64,000 nucleotides of DNA from Halobacterium hubeiense (GCF_001488575.1 NZ_LN831302.1:186001-250000); one strand, 5' to 3'; counted from the stretch's first letter, positions 6,999-15,845 are shown. Program-made: numbers and translations. The notes: generated by a model from the sequence alone, not told the origin.

Positions 6999-7796
6999 AT
7001 GCCCCTCCCTACACCGCAAGCGCTCGCCCGAACGTACCGTACACCTGGATACGAAGACCCGTGGGAGTGCGTTACAGACTACCAGCGCGTGCTCGAATAC
7101 ACGGCCGAGCATCCAGACCGTGGGAGCAGTGCAGTAGCCACTCGACTCAACTTACCGCGTAGTCGCATCCGGCCATGGATGAACGATAGTCGCCCCGACG
7201 TCGTGCGGGGCATTCAAACAGCAGAAGCGAACGGCTGGCTTGCCGACCACGCCACCCCCGACACAACAACGGCACTCGTTGCGCTCGCTGCGTGGGCACT
7301 CAGCGGCGGCAGCATCAACCACGGTGAGGGTGGCGCGCACGTTTACTTCTCGCTCGACCATGACGACGATGACTACTTTGCCACGCTCGCCTCGACTGCT
7401 GGCTTCGAATACCATGTCGTCAACGAAACGACGTCTGAGCGAGCGACTGAAGCACGGCCGGCCACAGATGGCTCCGTGCTCGCGCGTGTGTTGATCGCTA
7501 TGGGTGTGCCGCGTACGGCGACGGAGAAGCAGGACACAACCAGTCTGCCAACGTTTGTCGACACGCTAAGTGCGGCGTTGCGACTGACCTTCGCTCGGGT
7601 GTACGTGTTGAATCGCGGCGCGAAGCATCCGGATAAAGATACGTTGACGATTCGTGTGAAGCGGCCTGACGCGTATCTCGATGAACTCGTAGAGGTACTG
7701 CGGGCTGCGTCGGATGAGCCAGTGACGCGAACAGGGAAGACAGTGACAGTATCGGCAGCAGCGGCACGGGTTTTGCTTCCTGCGCAGCGGCTGTAG
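6999..7796 (+). CDS. HTH plus LAGLIDADG-like protein, 265 aa
   Basis: Residues about 25-65 look like a helix-turn-helix (GSSAVATRLNLPRSRIRPWM). The middle (LVALAAWALSGGSINHGEGG, HVYFSLDHDDDDYFATLAST) and later part (SVLARVLIAMGVPRTATEKQ, then TSLPTFVDTL) resemble the two halves of a LAGLIDADG homing-endonuclease fold. In that fold a W-x-L-G-D-G-S turn precedes a strand, and L-x-x-G-x-P-x-x-x-K-x-x-x-x-x-L-P marks the second half. The acidic residue expected in the G-G-S turn is not obvious, so a DNA-binding regulator derived from such an enzyme is as likely as a nuclease. Start ATG at 6999. It is free-standing, with no intein or intron around it. Confidence 0.6.
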   Translation: MPLPTPQALARTYRTPGYEDPWECVTDYQRVLEYTAEHPDRGSSAVATRLNLPRSRIRPWMNDSRPDVVRGIQTAEANGWLADHATPDTTTALVALAAWALSGGSINHGEGGAHVYFSLDHDDDDYFATLASTAGFEYHVVNETTSERATEARPATDGSVLARVLIAMGVPRTATEKQDTTSLPTFVDTLSAALRLTFARVYVLNRGAKHPDKDTLTIRVKRPDAYLDELVEVLRAASDEPVTRTGKTVTVSAAAARVLLPAQRL

Positions 7797-8006
7797 TGTA
7801 CCTACTCGCATAGAACGGGTGGAGTGGTTCTCGACTTCGTTTTCGACAGCTTCCCAAGCGATATTTCCGCAGATTTACCGACCAGCCGTTTCAGCGAGGT
7901 TGTGGCTGCGCGCGCAGCGACCCCTGGGAGCGAGCACGGAGCGGTGGGTGGGGCGGCGGGGCGTCCACGGGCGGCGGTCACCACGAAAAAGGAGGGCCGT
8001 GCCTGC

Positions 8007-9086
8007 TCAGCGCAGGGTGTCCCGTGCGTGCTCGACGCCGACACCCGGCTCGGTGGTGCCGTGTTCGGCCTCGTAGGCGTCGACGAGCTCCCGACTGTAC
8101 CGCGCAATCCGATTCTGAGACGTCTCGACCACCGCGCTTGCCGCCGTCGCGACCTGCGACTGCGTGAGGTGTTTCTCGGAGAGCAGCCGGTCCGCCGCGT
8201 ACACCGAGGCCCCGGCCACTGTCGACCGCGGCGTCCCCGGCCCAACCGGCACCGCATCACCGAGCGCCAGCAGGTGGTGGGCCAACAGCCACGTCCGCAC
8301 CGCCCGCGCCCCCGGCATCGCATCGTCATCGAGCGCCTCGATGACCGCCATCACGGCCTCCGGCCTGATCGCCGGCGCATCGACCCCGCATTTACACCGG
8401 ATCTTCCGCCCGGCCGCACACACCCGCTCGTGGGGTGCCTTCGTGTACCGGGCCACCGCGACATCGATCTTCTCCCGGTCGACTGATGAGGCCCGCACCG
8501 CCAGCAGGACGGCGCCGCCGGCGAGTGCCTCCCAGGCCATCCGCCCGCCCGGCAGCCGTGCTTCCGACGCCCGCCGAAGGAACCGTGCCGCCTGCCTGAT
8601 GACGTGCTCGGGCAGGCCCAGATTCCCGCCGATCATCTCGACGTCCCGCAGCCCCTCGTTGAGCCGCTTCGTCCGCTTGCGCTGCCGGCCGAACTGCATC
8701 CGCTTGTGCCACTTGCGCAACCGCTGGACCGTCTCCCACTGCTCGTCGCTCAGGGGATTGCCGTGCCCGTCAGTGTTCCGCCCGATCTTCGTGTGCAGAC
8801 CCTTGTCCGTCCGCAGCGGGTCTACCGTCTCGATGCTCTGCTCGGCATTCCCGATCATGCCCAGGTCCGTCAACGTGGGGCTCCGGTCAACCCACTCCGC
8901 GGCGACAACCAGCCCGCAGTCCGTGCAGAACGACTGCTCGTCTTCGGTGACCACCTGCCCTTCGCACTCTGGGCACGCCGCCCGCGCCGACGGCTCGTGT
9001 TCGACCGCCCGTTCCGGGCGCTGCGCGTCACTGTTTGAAGTCTGTGCCGCCAAAACCGTTTTCGCGCTTGCATTCGTAGTCGACAT
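8007..9086 (-). CDS. tfb: Transcription initiation factor TFB, 359 aa
   Basis: TFB (archaeal TFIIB) bridges TBP-bound promoter DNA and RNA polymerase. The zinc ribbon is visible at residues about 38-57 (ACPECEGQVV...FCTDCGLV). It is followed by the B-reader/linker region (DRSPTLTDLGMIG) and two cyclin-fold repeats: RLRKWHKRMQFGRQRKRTKR through about 230, then about 240-340 with TVAGASVYAADRLL and QSQVATAASAVVETSQNRIA. ATG at 9086 gives the standard N-terminus; the open frame upstream of it is GC-rich non-coding sequence. Haloarchaea carry many TFB copies, some on accessory DNA, and this one lies among IS elements. The central insertion with CKCGVD is unusual for the family. Confidence 0.9.
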   Translation of the reverse strand: MSTTNASAKTVLAAQTSNSDAQRPERAVEHEPSARAACPECEGQVVTEDEQSFCTDCGLVVAAEWVDRSPTLTDLGMIGNAEQSIETVDPLRTDKGLHTKIGRNTDGHGNPLSDEQWETVQRLRKWHKRMQFGRQRKRTKRLNEGLRDVEMIGGNLGLPEHVIRQAARFLRRASEARLPGGRMAWEALAGGAVLLAVRASSVDREKIDVAVARYTKAPHERVCAAGRKIRCKCGVDAPAIRPEAVMAVIEALDDDAMPGARAVRTWLLAHHLLALGDAVPVGPGTPRSTVAGASVYAADRLLSEKHLTQSQVATAASAVVETSQNRIARYSRELVDAYEAEHGTTEPGVGVEHARDTLR

Positions 9087-9897
9087 TGCTGTATTCCGAA
9101 GGCGCTCGCGACAGCGCCCGACACCGCGGCCCCTAACCGCGGTTTCCTCGACGACGACGCCCGACAGCGTCGGCTGCGCGCTCTCGCTCGCGCCTTCGCG
9201 AGCGCCCCCACTGGGGCGCGAGCGAGAGCGCGCCCGCACGAAGAGAGCCAACCAGCCGCGCGCGGCGTCCTGCCGAGCGCTGCGTGGCCGACCAGCGGGA
9301 GGCCACGAGCTAGCGAGCGGGGAGTGCGTGCTCGACCAGCGGGAGAGCACGGAACGGCGAACGGCGACCACCGGGAGCCGTGAGCAAAGCGACCCGCGAG
9401 CAGCGAGGCAGGGCTTGGAAGACGAACGGAGTGAGTCTTCCAGCGACCCGCCCGGAGCGAGCGACCAGCGGAGAAAGCGTGGGGGTGAGCAGCCACGCCG
9501 CGCAGCCCCCGCGCTTTCCCGCTGGCGTCGGGGGCACATGCACTTTAGCCCGGAACGGGCGCGGGTGGTGCGGAGAGCGCCCGCACGCCCGGAATGGTCG
9601 GTCGCGAGCGACGCGGAGGGCGGAACGCGGCGAGCGGGGCGGGCCGCTACGTGCACACCTGTCCAGCCGACCGCGACACGCGGCGTTCCAGCTACCGGCC
9701 TGACGGACGCAGAAAGGGCGAGGCCGCCTCGGCAACCGGGAGACTGCGTCTCCCGAGCTCGCGGCGAAAAGCGCCGCGAACGTCCCCCGCCCCCGCAAGC
9801 ACCGCAGCCACGAGGCGCTACGCGCCTCGCTTTGTGAGCACAACATCGAGCCGGCCGCATGCCAGGGGCCGCATGTATTTCATCGTGCCGCGAGCGC
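9087..9897. repeat. GC-rich non-coding block 1, shared with 13339-13800
   Basis: No credible gene lies between tfb and 9898. The sequence from about 9190 to 9835 consists of modules that recur at 13339-13800. One starts GGGGGTGAGCAGC (9481) and ends in a CTTTCCCGCTGGC segment. Another is a GGTCGCGAGCGACGCG stretch near 9598. A third reads CGGCGAGCGGGGCGGGCC near 9627, and a last is CAAGCACCGCAG near 9795. Module order differs: the hairpin array lies before the GGGGGTGAGCAGC module here, but after it in block 2. Many short palindromes suggest a structured RNA or a protein-binding repeat. The long frames through it (9310-9846 and others) are GC-driven and lack haloarchaeal composition. Confidence 0.6.
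9283..9381. repeat. Array of three hairpins with conserved inner sequence and covarying stems
   Basis: Three palindromes carry nearly the same 13-nt inside, CGACCASCGGGAG: 9283-9307 (stem CGTGGC/GCCACG), 9327-9351 (CGTGCT/AGCACG) and 9361-9381 (ACGG/CCGT). Stem sequences change on both sides together. Two further members are at 13481-13504 and 13556-13576. The inside could itself fold, with CC/GG closed by a CGA/GAG internal loop of tandem G-A mismatches. Confidence 0.6.
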
Positions 9898-10098
9898 TCA
9901 CCGTCGACGACCGTGCTCGGCTACCAGCTCTCTGAGTGCTCGAATACCGTACTGTTCAGCCCGCACGACCGCCTCAAGATATCGGACTGCGCGTTGCAAG
10001 TGCTCGTCCGAGGTGCCGAACGAGGGTAGCGGCGGCCTGTACGGCAGGACGGCGTCGACGACGGCCGCGTTCGACAACGACGGTTCGTCATGGTTCAC
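9898..10098 (-). CDS. Small hypothetical protein, about 66 aa
   Basis: The reverse frame from a GTG at 10098 reads VNHDEPSLSNAAVVDAVLPY, then a proline-rich turn (RPPLPSFGTSDEHLQRAVRY) and a charged helix (LEAVVRAEQYGIRALRELVA). Its composition (many A, V, E, D and R) fits a haloarchaeal coding sequence, unlike the GC-rich block beside it. It is divergent from the RHH antitoxin gene and shares a roughly 70-bp spacer. An in-frame ATG at 10161 exists but would overlap the other gene's promoter. I do not recognise the family. Confidence 0.45.
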   Translation of the reverse strand: MNHDEPSLSNAAVVDAVLPYRPPLPSFGTSDEHLQRAVRYLEAVVRAEQYGIRALRELVAEHGRRR

Positions 10099-10166
10099 GA
10101 ACTGGTTGACGATCCCCGCGAAAACTGAGCGACAATTCTTTGAGTACCACCCGCGTACCACGAATT

Positions 10167-10439
10167 ATGAGCACGGATACGGGCGACAACGGCGACGGGG
10201 ACATGGTCAAATTGAACGTCAAAGTCCCGAAACGGCTTCTGGAGGAGATCGACGAACTGGCCGAAGAACTAGAGTACACCAACCGCTCGGAGTTCATCCG
10301 TGAGGTGCTGCGCGACACCACGGAGCCGATTCTGACGCCCGGCGCGCAGGACGGCGTCTCGGAGGGCTACGCGGACGTTGCAGCGGGGCGGACGATGTCC
10401 ACGGACGAGGCCCGCGAACGCCTCGATATCGACGACTGA
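10167..10439 (+). CDS. Ribbon-helix-helix antitoxin of a RelE pair, 90 aa
   Basis: After a short acidic start, the RHH core is clear: strand MVKLNVKVPKRLL, helix EEIDELAEELEYT, then NRSEFIREVLRDTTEP, the N-R-S-E-F turn being typical of CopG/NikR-like proteins. The C-terminal tail (GYADVAAGRTMSTDEARERL) is the kind of segment that wraps the toxin. ATG at 10167 is preferred because an AT-rich box (about 10134-10146) precedes it by roughly 28 nt; an upstream ATG at 10140 lies in that box. The toxin gene starts 10 nt downstream of its stop, so the two form one operon. Autoregulation by the complex is expected for the family. Confidence 0.85.
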   Translation: MSTDTGDNGDGDMVKLNVKVPKRLLEEIDELAEELEYTNRSEFIREVLRDTTEPILTPGAQDGVSEGYADVAAGRTMSTDEARERLDIDD

Positions 10440-10449
10440 GGGCTGAACG

Positions 10450-10749
10450 GTGACTCACGAGGTCGTTCTGACGGAGACGTTGGTCGAAACGCTGGAACAG
10501 TTCGAAACCGATGACGTCGAGCGGATCATCAACAAGCTGGAGGACATCGGCGACTTCCCGGACCATTTCCTCGACCGGTTGAAGAACCATCCCGGCTACA
10601 AGCTTCGCGTCGGCGACTTCCGAGTCCTGATTGATTGGGACAAGGACAACGAGACGCTGTACGCCATCGACGCCTTCGAGCGGAAGAAGGAGTACCGCGA
10701 ACTCGGCACGTACCGAGAAGTGTGGGGGAGCTGGAGAGACGACGAGTAG
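10450..10749 (+). CDS. RelE-family mRNA endonuclease toxin, 99 aa
   Basis: The protein matches the RelE/ParE fold: an N-terminal helical hairpin (TLEQFETDDVERIINKLEDI) followed by strands KLRVGDFRVLIDWDKDNETL and AIDAFERKKEYRE. The G-x-x-R-V-L segment and the basic residues after it are where RelE toxins hold their active site. GTG at 10450 is the start. It lies 10 nt after the antitoxin stop. In RelE systems the free toxin cuts mRNA at the ribosome. Just beyond its stop, an inverted IS right end begins (10752), so the terminator region has been replaced. Confidence 0.85.
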   Translation: MTHEVVLTETLVETLEQFETDDVERIINKLEDIGDFPDHFLDRLKNHPGYKLRVGDFRVLIDWDKDNETLYAIDAFERKKEYRELGTYREVWGSWRDDE

Positions 10750-10751
10750 GA

Positions 10752-10870
10752 GTCAGCGACCCACCGCTGAAGCGGTGGGCTTGTCGGTGGACTCCCGTTC
10801 TGCCGACACTGGGGTGTCGGACGCCACGTGACCCGCCTCGGGGGCAAACCCCGAGACACGCGGCCTGCTC
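10752..10870 (-). mobile_element. Solitary inverted right end of an IS1341-type element
   Basis: Reverse-complemented, the segment reads CGGGAGTCCACCGACAAGCC and then the CCCACCGC-TTCA-GCGGTGGG hairpin. The same order (CGGGAGTCCACTGACAAGCC and a hairpin) follows tnpB at 12510-12548. No tnpB frame remains, so it is a relic. It abuts the relE stop codon. Confidence 0.6.
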
Positions 10871-10938
10871 CGCCTGTAGAGTCCGCAAAACAAGCCGGTT
10901 ACTGCAGGGCACAACTCTATCGATCGGAGTATTTTCGG

Positions 10939-11136
10939 TTATTCGTCATGTGCAAGCTGAAGTGTGAACCACCACGAAACCGATTCGGTAGTAGGGCTTG
11001 CTGCCGCGTCTTCGCTGGAAAATCGAACCGTTTCCTCCCACCGATATGTTCCCGGTTGGAGGTAGCCCGACACTTGATAATCGTCCCAAATCTCGTACGC
11101 CTTGCTGACAGACTCTCCCGCCTCGTACTGCTTCAT
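10939..11136 (-). pseudogene. 5'-truncated surface or lipoprotein fragment
   Basis: The reverse frame reads AYEIWDDYQVSGYLQPGTYR, WEETVRFSSEDAAASPTTES and VSWWFTLQLAHDE before its stop. The G-Y-L-x-P-G-x-Y-R-W strand and the W-W-F-T-L-x-L end look like the last beta strands of a haloarchaeal secreted protein of the type that carries an N-terminal Tat or lipoprotein signal. Such a signal is absent because the left end of the next IS begins at about 11140. No matching 5' part is found on the far side of the element. Confidence 0.5.
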
Positions 11137-11142
11137 AGAGAT

Positions 11143-12566
11143 TGCAAGGCGGATACCCCGACCCTTGAGGTCGGGGAGGAAGCCGACACTCGATGACGCA
11201 AATCACACGCAATGGCAAGGCCGACTCCCCACGCTTTAAGAAATACTTTCAAGTATCTCTAATAGCACTAATGAAGTATGGAGGTCGTCCGCAACATCCA
11301 GATAAAGCTCGACGTTCCCGAGGACGTTCACAGCGTTCTCGATGAGACGTTCGAGCAATTCCGTCAAGCGGCGCAACACGTCGCTGACGCTGGATGGAGC
11401 GGCGACCCCACGGAAATCGAGGACACGAAGAACACGCTCCACGACCAAACCTATTCAGAGGTTCGGGAGCAGACAAGTCTGCAAGCCAGCCTCGCCCAAT
11501 CCGCTCGCAATCTCGCCGCCGACGCACTCGGCAACTGTAAAGACCGCATCCTCGACGACGGCAAGAAGGCAAGCAAACCAGAGTTTCGAGGTAGTGTCGT
11601 CGTGTATAACGAGCGCACCATCACCTACAATGACGACCACGTGACCCTCGCAACCGTGGGCGACCGCGTGACCGCCGAGTTCGTCACGCCCGACGACGAA
11701 TCAGGGACACCGTTTGCGGAGTACTGGACGGAGGACTGGGAGAAAACCGAGGCCACGCTTCACAAGCGTGACGGGACGTACTACCTCCACGTCGCAGTCG
11801 AGAAAGACGTCGAACCCGCTGATTCTGGCAACGATTCGACCGAGAACGGAGTGGTTCTCGGCGTTGACTTGAACGTGGACGGCTCCCTCGCCGTCACCAG
11901 CACGGGAGCGTTCCTCGGAAACGCAGACTACCTCAACCACAAGCGTGACGAGTACGAGCGTCGGCGCGGCAATCTCCAACAGACGGGAACTCGCTCCGCA
12001 CACCTCACCATCAAAAGCATCGGATCACGGTTTGCTCGGTGGAGTGCGGACTATCTCCACTGCGTGTCGAAAGCGATTGTGCAGGAAGCCGTGGAGAACG
12101 ACTGTACGGCGATTGCGTTCGAGAACCTGACGCATATCCGCGAGCGTATCTCCAACGCCAGTAAGTTCCAGCAGTGGGCGTTCCGCGAACTCCAACGCCA
12201 CGTCGAATACAAAGCCGAAGAGTACGGAATCGACGTAGACGATGTTGCCCCTGCGTACACATCGCAGCGGTGTAGTCACGGCGAGTGCGGCTTCACGCAT
12301 GAGGACAACCGTGATGGTGACGAGTTTGAGTGCCTGAAGTGTGGAAAGGAACTGCACGCGGATTACAACGCCGCTCGGAATATCGGGTGGCGGCTTGTCC
12401 AGCACTGGCTCAAGTCTGGTGCTGGACGGGCCACCAGTCAACTGGCCCTCAAGTCAGGGACGCTGAACGCGAATGGCGATTACACGCCTTCCGCCTTGCG
12501 CGGATAGAGCGGGAGTCCACTGACAAGCCTCGGGGCTTGACCCCGAGGCGGTTGACACGTGGTCAA
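11143..12566 (+). mobile_element. IS1341-type element with tnpB
   Basis: The left-end hairpin is CCCCGACC-CTTG-AGGTCGGGG at about 11157-11177, followed by AGGAAGCCGACA. The right-end hairpin is at 12527-12548. A TCAA at 12563-12566 may be the right cleavage site. There is no tnpA, and boundaries are approximate. It truncates the gene at 10939-11136. Confidence 0.65.
11278..12507 (+). CDS. tnpB: RNA-guided endonuclease TnpB, 409 aa
   Basis: All catalytic residues are present: Asp in VVLGVDLNVDGSLAV, Glu in TAIAFENLTHIRER, and the last Asp in LHADYNAARNIGW. The zinc ribbon is CSHGECGFTHEDNRDG followed by CLKCGKE. N-terminal helices (VHSVLDETFEQFRQAAQHVA) match the recognition lobe of the haloarchaeal TnpB group with a short N-terminus. 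Start ATG at 11278 follows an AT-rich stretch. The C-terminus ends NGDYTPSALRG; another frame continues through codons for ERESTDKPRGLTP, the usual haloarchaeal TnpB ending as I remember it, so a small frameshift may have shortened it. This is outside the nuclease core. Confidence 0.88.
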   Translation: MEVVRNIQIKLDVPEDVHSVLDETFEQFRQAAQHVADAGWSGDPTEIEDTKNTLHDQTYSEVREQTSLQASLAQSARNLAADALGNCKDRILDDGKKASKPEFRGSVVVYNERTITYNDDHVTLATVGDRVTAEFVTPDDESGTPFAEYWTEDWEKTEATLHKRDGTYYLHVAVEKDVEPADSGNDSTENGVVLGVDLNVDGSLAVTSTGAFLGNADYLNHKRDEYERRRGNLQQTGTRSAHLTIKSIGSRFARWSADYLHCVSKAIVQEAVENDCTAIAFENLTHIRERISNASKFQQWAFRELQRHVEYKAEEYGIDVDDVAPAYTSQRCSHGECGFTHEDNRDGDEFECLKCGKELHADYNAARNIGWRLVQHWLKSGAGRATSQLALKSGTLNANGDYTPSALRG

Positions 12567-12614
12567 CTGTTCAGCCATCTATGAACCTTCTGCGGGGACA
12601 AAGACTGACTTTAC

Positions 12615-13232
<618 letters not shown>

Positions 13233-13338
13233 GACAGCGGGAGACGCACGTCTACTTACCAGCTCGTTTATCTAGACCGACGGTGAAACGAACCGCTGAC
13301 TGGACAGATCTGTGACACCCGCAGTTAGCACGCTCCCA

Positions 13339-13800
13339 GTCGGGGGTGAGCAGCGGCGCCGCGCAACCCCCGTGCTTTCCCGCTGGCACCGAGGGAATAT
13401 GCACGGTAGCCCGGAATGGCGAGCTTGCTCGCCGCATGCCCGGACTGGGCGGTCGCGAGCGACGCGCGACGCGACCGCTGCGTGGTCGACCCCGGAAGAT
13501 CACGACAGTGAGCGGGGAGTACCGTGACCCGCAAGCAGGGAGCGCCGCGATGCGAACGGCGACCGTAGGGAGCCGTGAACAAGCGGCGGGCGGCAGCGGC
13601 GAGCGGGGCGGGCCGTCACGTACGTACCCGTTCAGCCGGCTACGTCGCTCGGTGAGCCATCGACCGGCCTGGCGGATTCAGAAAGGGGCGAGTCGCCTCA
13701 GCCGCCCCCAAGCACCGCAGGCACGAGGCGCACAGCGGCGTTCTCGTGAGCGCAGTGAACGAGAGCCAGCGAGACGTAGTCTCGTGCGGTCGCGGGATGT
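13339..13800. repeat. GC-rich non-coding block 2, shared with 9190-9835
   Basis: Starting GGGGGTGAGCAGC, this block repeats the modules of block 1 at reduced identity and in a different order. The hairpin units (13481-13504, stem CGTGGT/ATCACG, and 13556-13576, stem ACGG/CCGT) come after the opening module. The shared tail ends with CAAGCACCGCAG and an ACGAGGCGC segment near 13730. Frames through the block are GC shadows. Between the MITE and this block (13232-13338) I see nothing. Confidence 0.6.
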
Positions 13801-13855
13801 CGAGCGGCCGAGGGCTTTCGAGGGTCCTCTCCCACCGAATCAGCCTAGCACTCAG

Positions 13856-14251
13856 TCAGCTGTCGCCGGCGACTAGGTCCTCGATGAACCGGAAGCCGTT
13901 CACGAACGTCACCGAGTCACCGTACCCCTCACTCGCGAGCACGGTTTCGGCTCCCTCGCCGGCCGCGATGTCGGTCGTGTAGATGTACACCTCGGTCGCC
14001 GTCCCCGCGCTGAGATGCTGGGCAGCCAGGGCGGCGAGGGCGGCGTCTGCACGCTCGACTTCGTCGGCGGGTCGGTCGTCGGCGTTCGCGATGTACCTCT
14101 GGACGCCATCCATCACCCGCGAGACGACCGGCTCGGAGAACTCGAGCGGCGCCGCAACCGTCGCCCAGCCCTCGTCGATCGCGGCGTCGACGGTTCTATG
14201 GCACTCCTCAACGGGTAACAGGTTCTGGCGCACATCGGTCAGGACAAACAA
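13856..14251 (-). pseudogene. C-terminal half of a PIN-domain (VapC-like) protein
   Basis: The frame (131 aa from an internal ATG) contains the later part of a haloarchaeal PIN protein: IDEGWATVAAPLEFSEPVVS, VMDGVQRYIANADDRPADEV, ERADAALAALAAQHL and VYIYTTDIAAGEGAE. The conserved acidic residues of the third and fourth PIN positions (E-R-A-D-A-A-L and T-T-D-I-A-A-G) are present. The N-terminal part with the first Asp is encoded about 780 bp away at 15028-15231, after an inserted lipoprotein gene. It may be expressed but cannot form a full PIN fold alone. A degenerate relative is at 6030-6240. Confidence 0.65.
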
Positions 14252-14252
14252 A

Positions 14253-14738
14253 CTAATTTTCGCTTGATAGTTCTACGTTAGTAGACTTGATATTGGATAA
14301 TGTTCCGTGCCGCCATCTCTGAAGGCGATACGAGAATTTGGGCTGGTCTGGTTCGTGGTCCGCCTCAGTAACGCTCAGTCTGTAGGTGATAGACTGTCTG
14401 TCCGCCTCTTGGTCATCAAGAACAACGTTTGTCCCGTCCGCTGCGAGACCGACAACTAATACGAGGCTGTGTGTATCAAAGTTTGTCTGCCTGTATGCTG
14501 CCGGATCTAACAGCATATCCCAGTTGAGGACAGAAACCTGGTCTTTACTATTGAAAATGTAGGCCCGCGCAAGCGGTTTTTCTGCTTGAATATCTGGTTG
14601 CTCAGGATAGAATACAGTCTCCCTTCGGAACCCGATTCCTCTGTCAATCTTTGGCCGGACCCGAACGACACTCGTACATCCCGAGAAGAGGAGAGTAGAC
14701 GTTGACGCTCCTGCAAGTATGGCCCGGCGAGAAGGCAT
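14253..14738 (-). CDS. Secreted lipoprotein (Tat-type signal), 161 aa
   Basis: The N-terminus MPSRRAILAGASTSTLLFSG is followed by Cys: a twin-arginine (SRRAIL) signal with a lipobox (L-F-S-G-C at about residue 21), as in most haloarchaeal lipoproteins. The mature part is a mixed hydrophilic domain (VFYPEQPDIQAEKPLARAYI, DTHSLVLVVGLAADGTNVVL) with no family I recognise. ATG at 14738 is chosen because it places the signal at the N-terminus; the frame is open further upstream. The gene has lower GC than its neighbours and sits exactly between the two halves of a PIN gene, so it probably arrived by insertion. Its TAG stop (14253-14255) touches the PIN fragment. Confidence 0.7.
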   Translation of the reverse strand: MPSRRAILAGASTSTLLFSGCTSVVRVRPKIDRGIGFRRETVFYPEQPDIQAEKPLARAYIFNSKDQVSVLNWDMLLDPAAYRQTNFDTHSLVLVVGLAADGTNVVLDDQEADRQSITYRLSVTEADHEPDQPKFSYRLQRWRHGTLSNIKSTNVELSSEN

Positions 14739-15027
14739 CTTGCGAGAATTTACAGATTCATGATGTAAGTATCTAATCTTTTCCCTTGTGGGAACTGCCT
14801 CACGACCCCACATTTTCACTCTGTCTCCAGGGGAAGATGTGGAAAGTGTTGTCGTGATCCAGCGCTTGCCGGATTTGGACTCGTCATCACTTGGATCGGA
14901 ACTATACCATACGAACTCCGCGTGCAAGTGGATTCGTCTGGATTGAATAGCTTCGTGCCACCACCCCTTCCCACGTGATAAATTCGCATACCGACTAACC
15001 AGTCGTTTCACCAGGAGTAGTACCTGA

Positions 15028-15231
15028 TTAATAGGTATTCAACGGGGCCGCGTCGACGGGCGGGTTTTCGACATCCAGATCGTCGACGGTCAACTCTTCG
15101 TACACTCGTTCAGGGAGGAGGTAGGTGACGTCGTTCCGGCGAGCGAACCGCCGAACAGCCTTGTACCGGTTGTTCGAGGGGTGCCCCATCGCGACGAACA
15201 GGCCGGTGTCGGCGATGTGGAGCCGGCTCAC
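15028..15231 (-). pseudogene. N-terminal part of a PIN-domain toxin, 67 aa
   Basis: The frame begins MSRLHIADTGLFVAMGHPSN, where the A-D-T-G holds the first catalytic Asp of PIN ribonucleases. It continues RRFARRNDVTYLLPERVYEE, the E being the second acidic position. After ENPPVDAA it runs into foreign sequence and stops. The continuation (VDAAIDEGWATV) is found at 13856-14251. The ATG at 15231 overlaps the end of the HTH gene at 15228, the arrangement of an antitoxin-toxin pair. The module is therefore broken in the toxin. Confidence 0.7.
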
Positions 15232-15827
15232 GCGTCGTCAGCGCCGTCGCCGTCGTCGATATCCAACTCGTCGAGTCCCGCCCCTGCTTCCTCGATGTCG
15301 TAGTGTTCGTGGACGACGGGCCGGAGCGCCTGGAGGATCATCTCCGCAGCCAGCGGCGAGATGTCGAGGTCCTCCGCCATCAGTCGGTGGGTCACCTCGC
15401 CGCGCTCCCGAGCAACCGCGTAGGTGAGCGCCGTCGCGAGGCCGGCGACGCCATGTCGGTCGATGTAGGTGTCGATGTCGGCGTCCGTCTCGCGGCGGCC
15501 AACGGCGTCGATCAGTGCCGGCGTGATCGTGTACTCGCGGTCGCCCGCGGCGGTCGTCACGGTTAGGTCGATCTCTCGGCCGGTATACTTGCGTGGTTGC
15601 TCGTCGTCGGTGACGGTGAGGACGCCGGCGTCGACGAGCCGGTTGACGTAGCTGTAGGCGGTTCCCTGTGCGAGCTCGAGGTCATCCATCACGTCCTGGA
15701 CAGTCGCCTCCCCCTCCCGAGTGAGGTACGCGTATAGCTGGGCGAGCTGTGGCTCCTCCAGGAGATCGGCGACCGCGAGGAAGTCCTGGACGATGTCGCC
15801 GTCGGCGCGATTTGAAGTGCGTGACAC
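15228..15827 (-). CDS. HTH antitoxin-like regulator paired with a PIN toxin, 199 aa
   Basis: Residues about 15-75 form a winged HTH (LEEPQLAQLYAYLTREGEAT, VQDVMDDLELAQGTAYSYVN). A wing and an all-helical C-terminal region follow (LATALTYAVARERGEVTHRL). The last residues are acidic. The 4-bp overlap with the PIN gene downstream marks a co-translated pair, and from memory this HTH-PIN pairing recurs in haloarchaea. ATG at 15827 is supported by a TATA-like CTATTTACTG about 33 nt upstream, inside an inverted repeat, which fits autoregulation. With the PIN partner disrupted, it may persist as an orphan regulator. Confidence 0.75.
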   Translation of the reverse strand: MSRTSNRADGDIVQDFLAVADLLEEPQLAQLYAYLTREGEATVQDVMDDLELAQGTAYSYVNRLVDAGVLTVTDDEQPRKYTGREIDLTVTTAAGDREYTITPALIDAVGRRETDADIDTYIDRHGVAGLATALTYAVARERGEVTHRLMAEDLDISPLAAEMILQALRPVVHEHYDIEEAGAGLDELDIDDGDGADDA

Positions 15828-15845
15828 GGTGGTTCTTGATTACAG

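Noticed and set aside
8164-9837. 557-codon forward frame over tfb and the repeat block
   Set aside because: Antisense to TFB, with an Arg/Ser/Ala-rich translation; TFB motifs are on the other strand.
9087-9860. N-terminal extension of TFB to 9860
   Set aside because: The added residues are Arg/Ala/Gly-rich and coincide with the repeated non-coding block; TFB normally starts just before the zinc ribbon, as at 9086.
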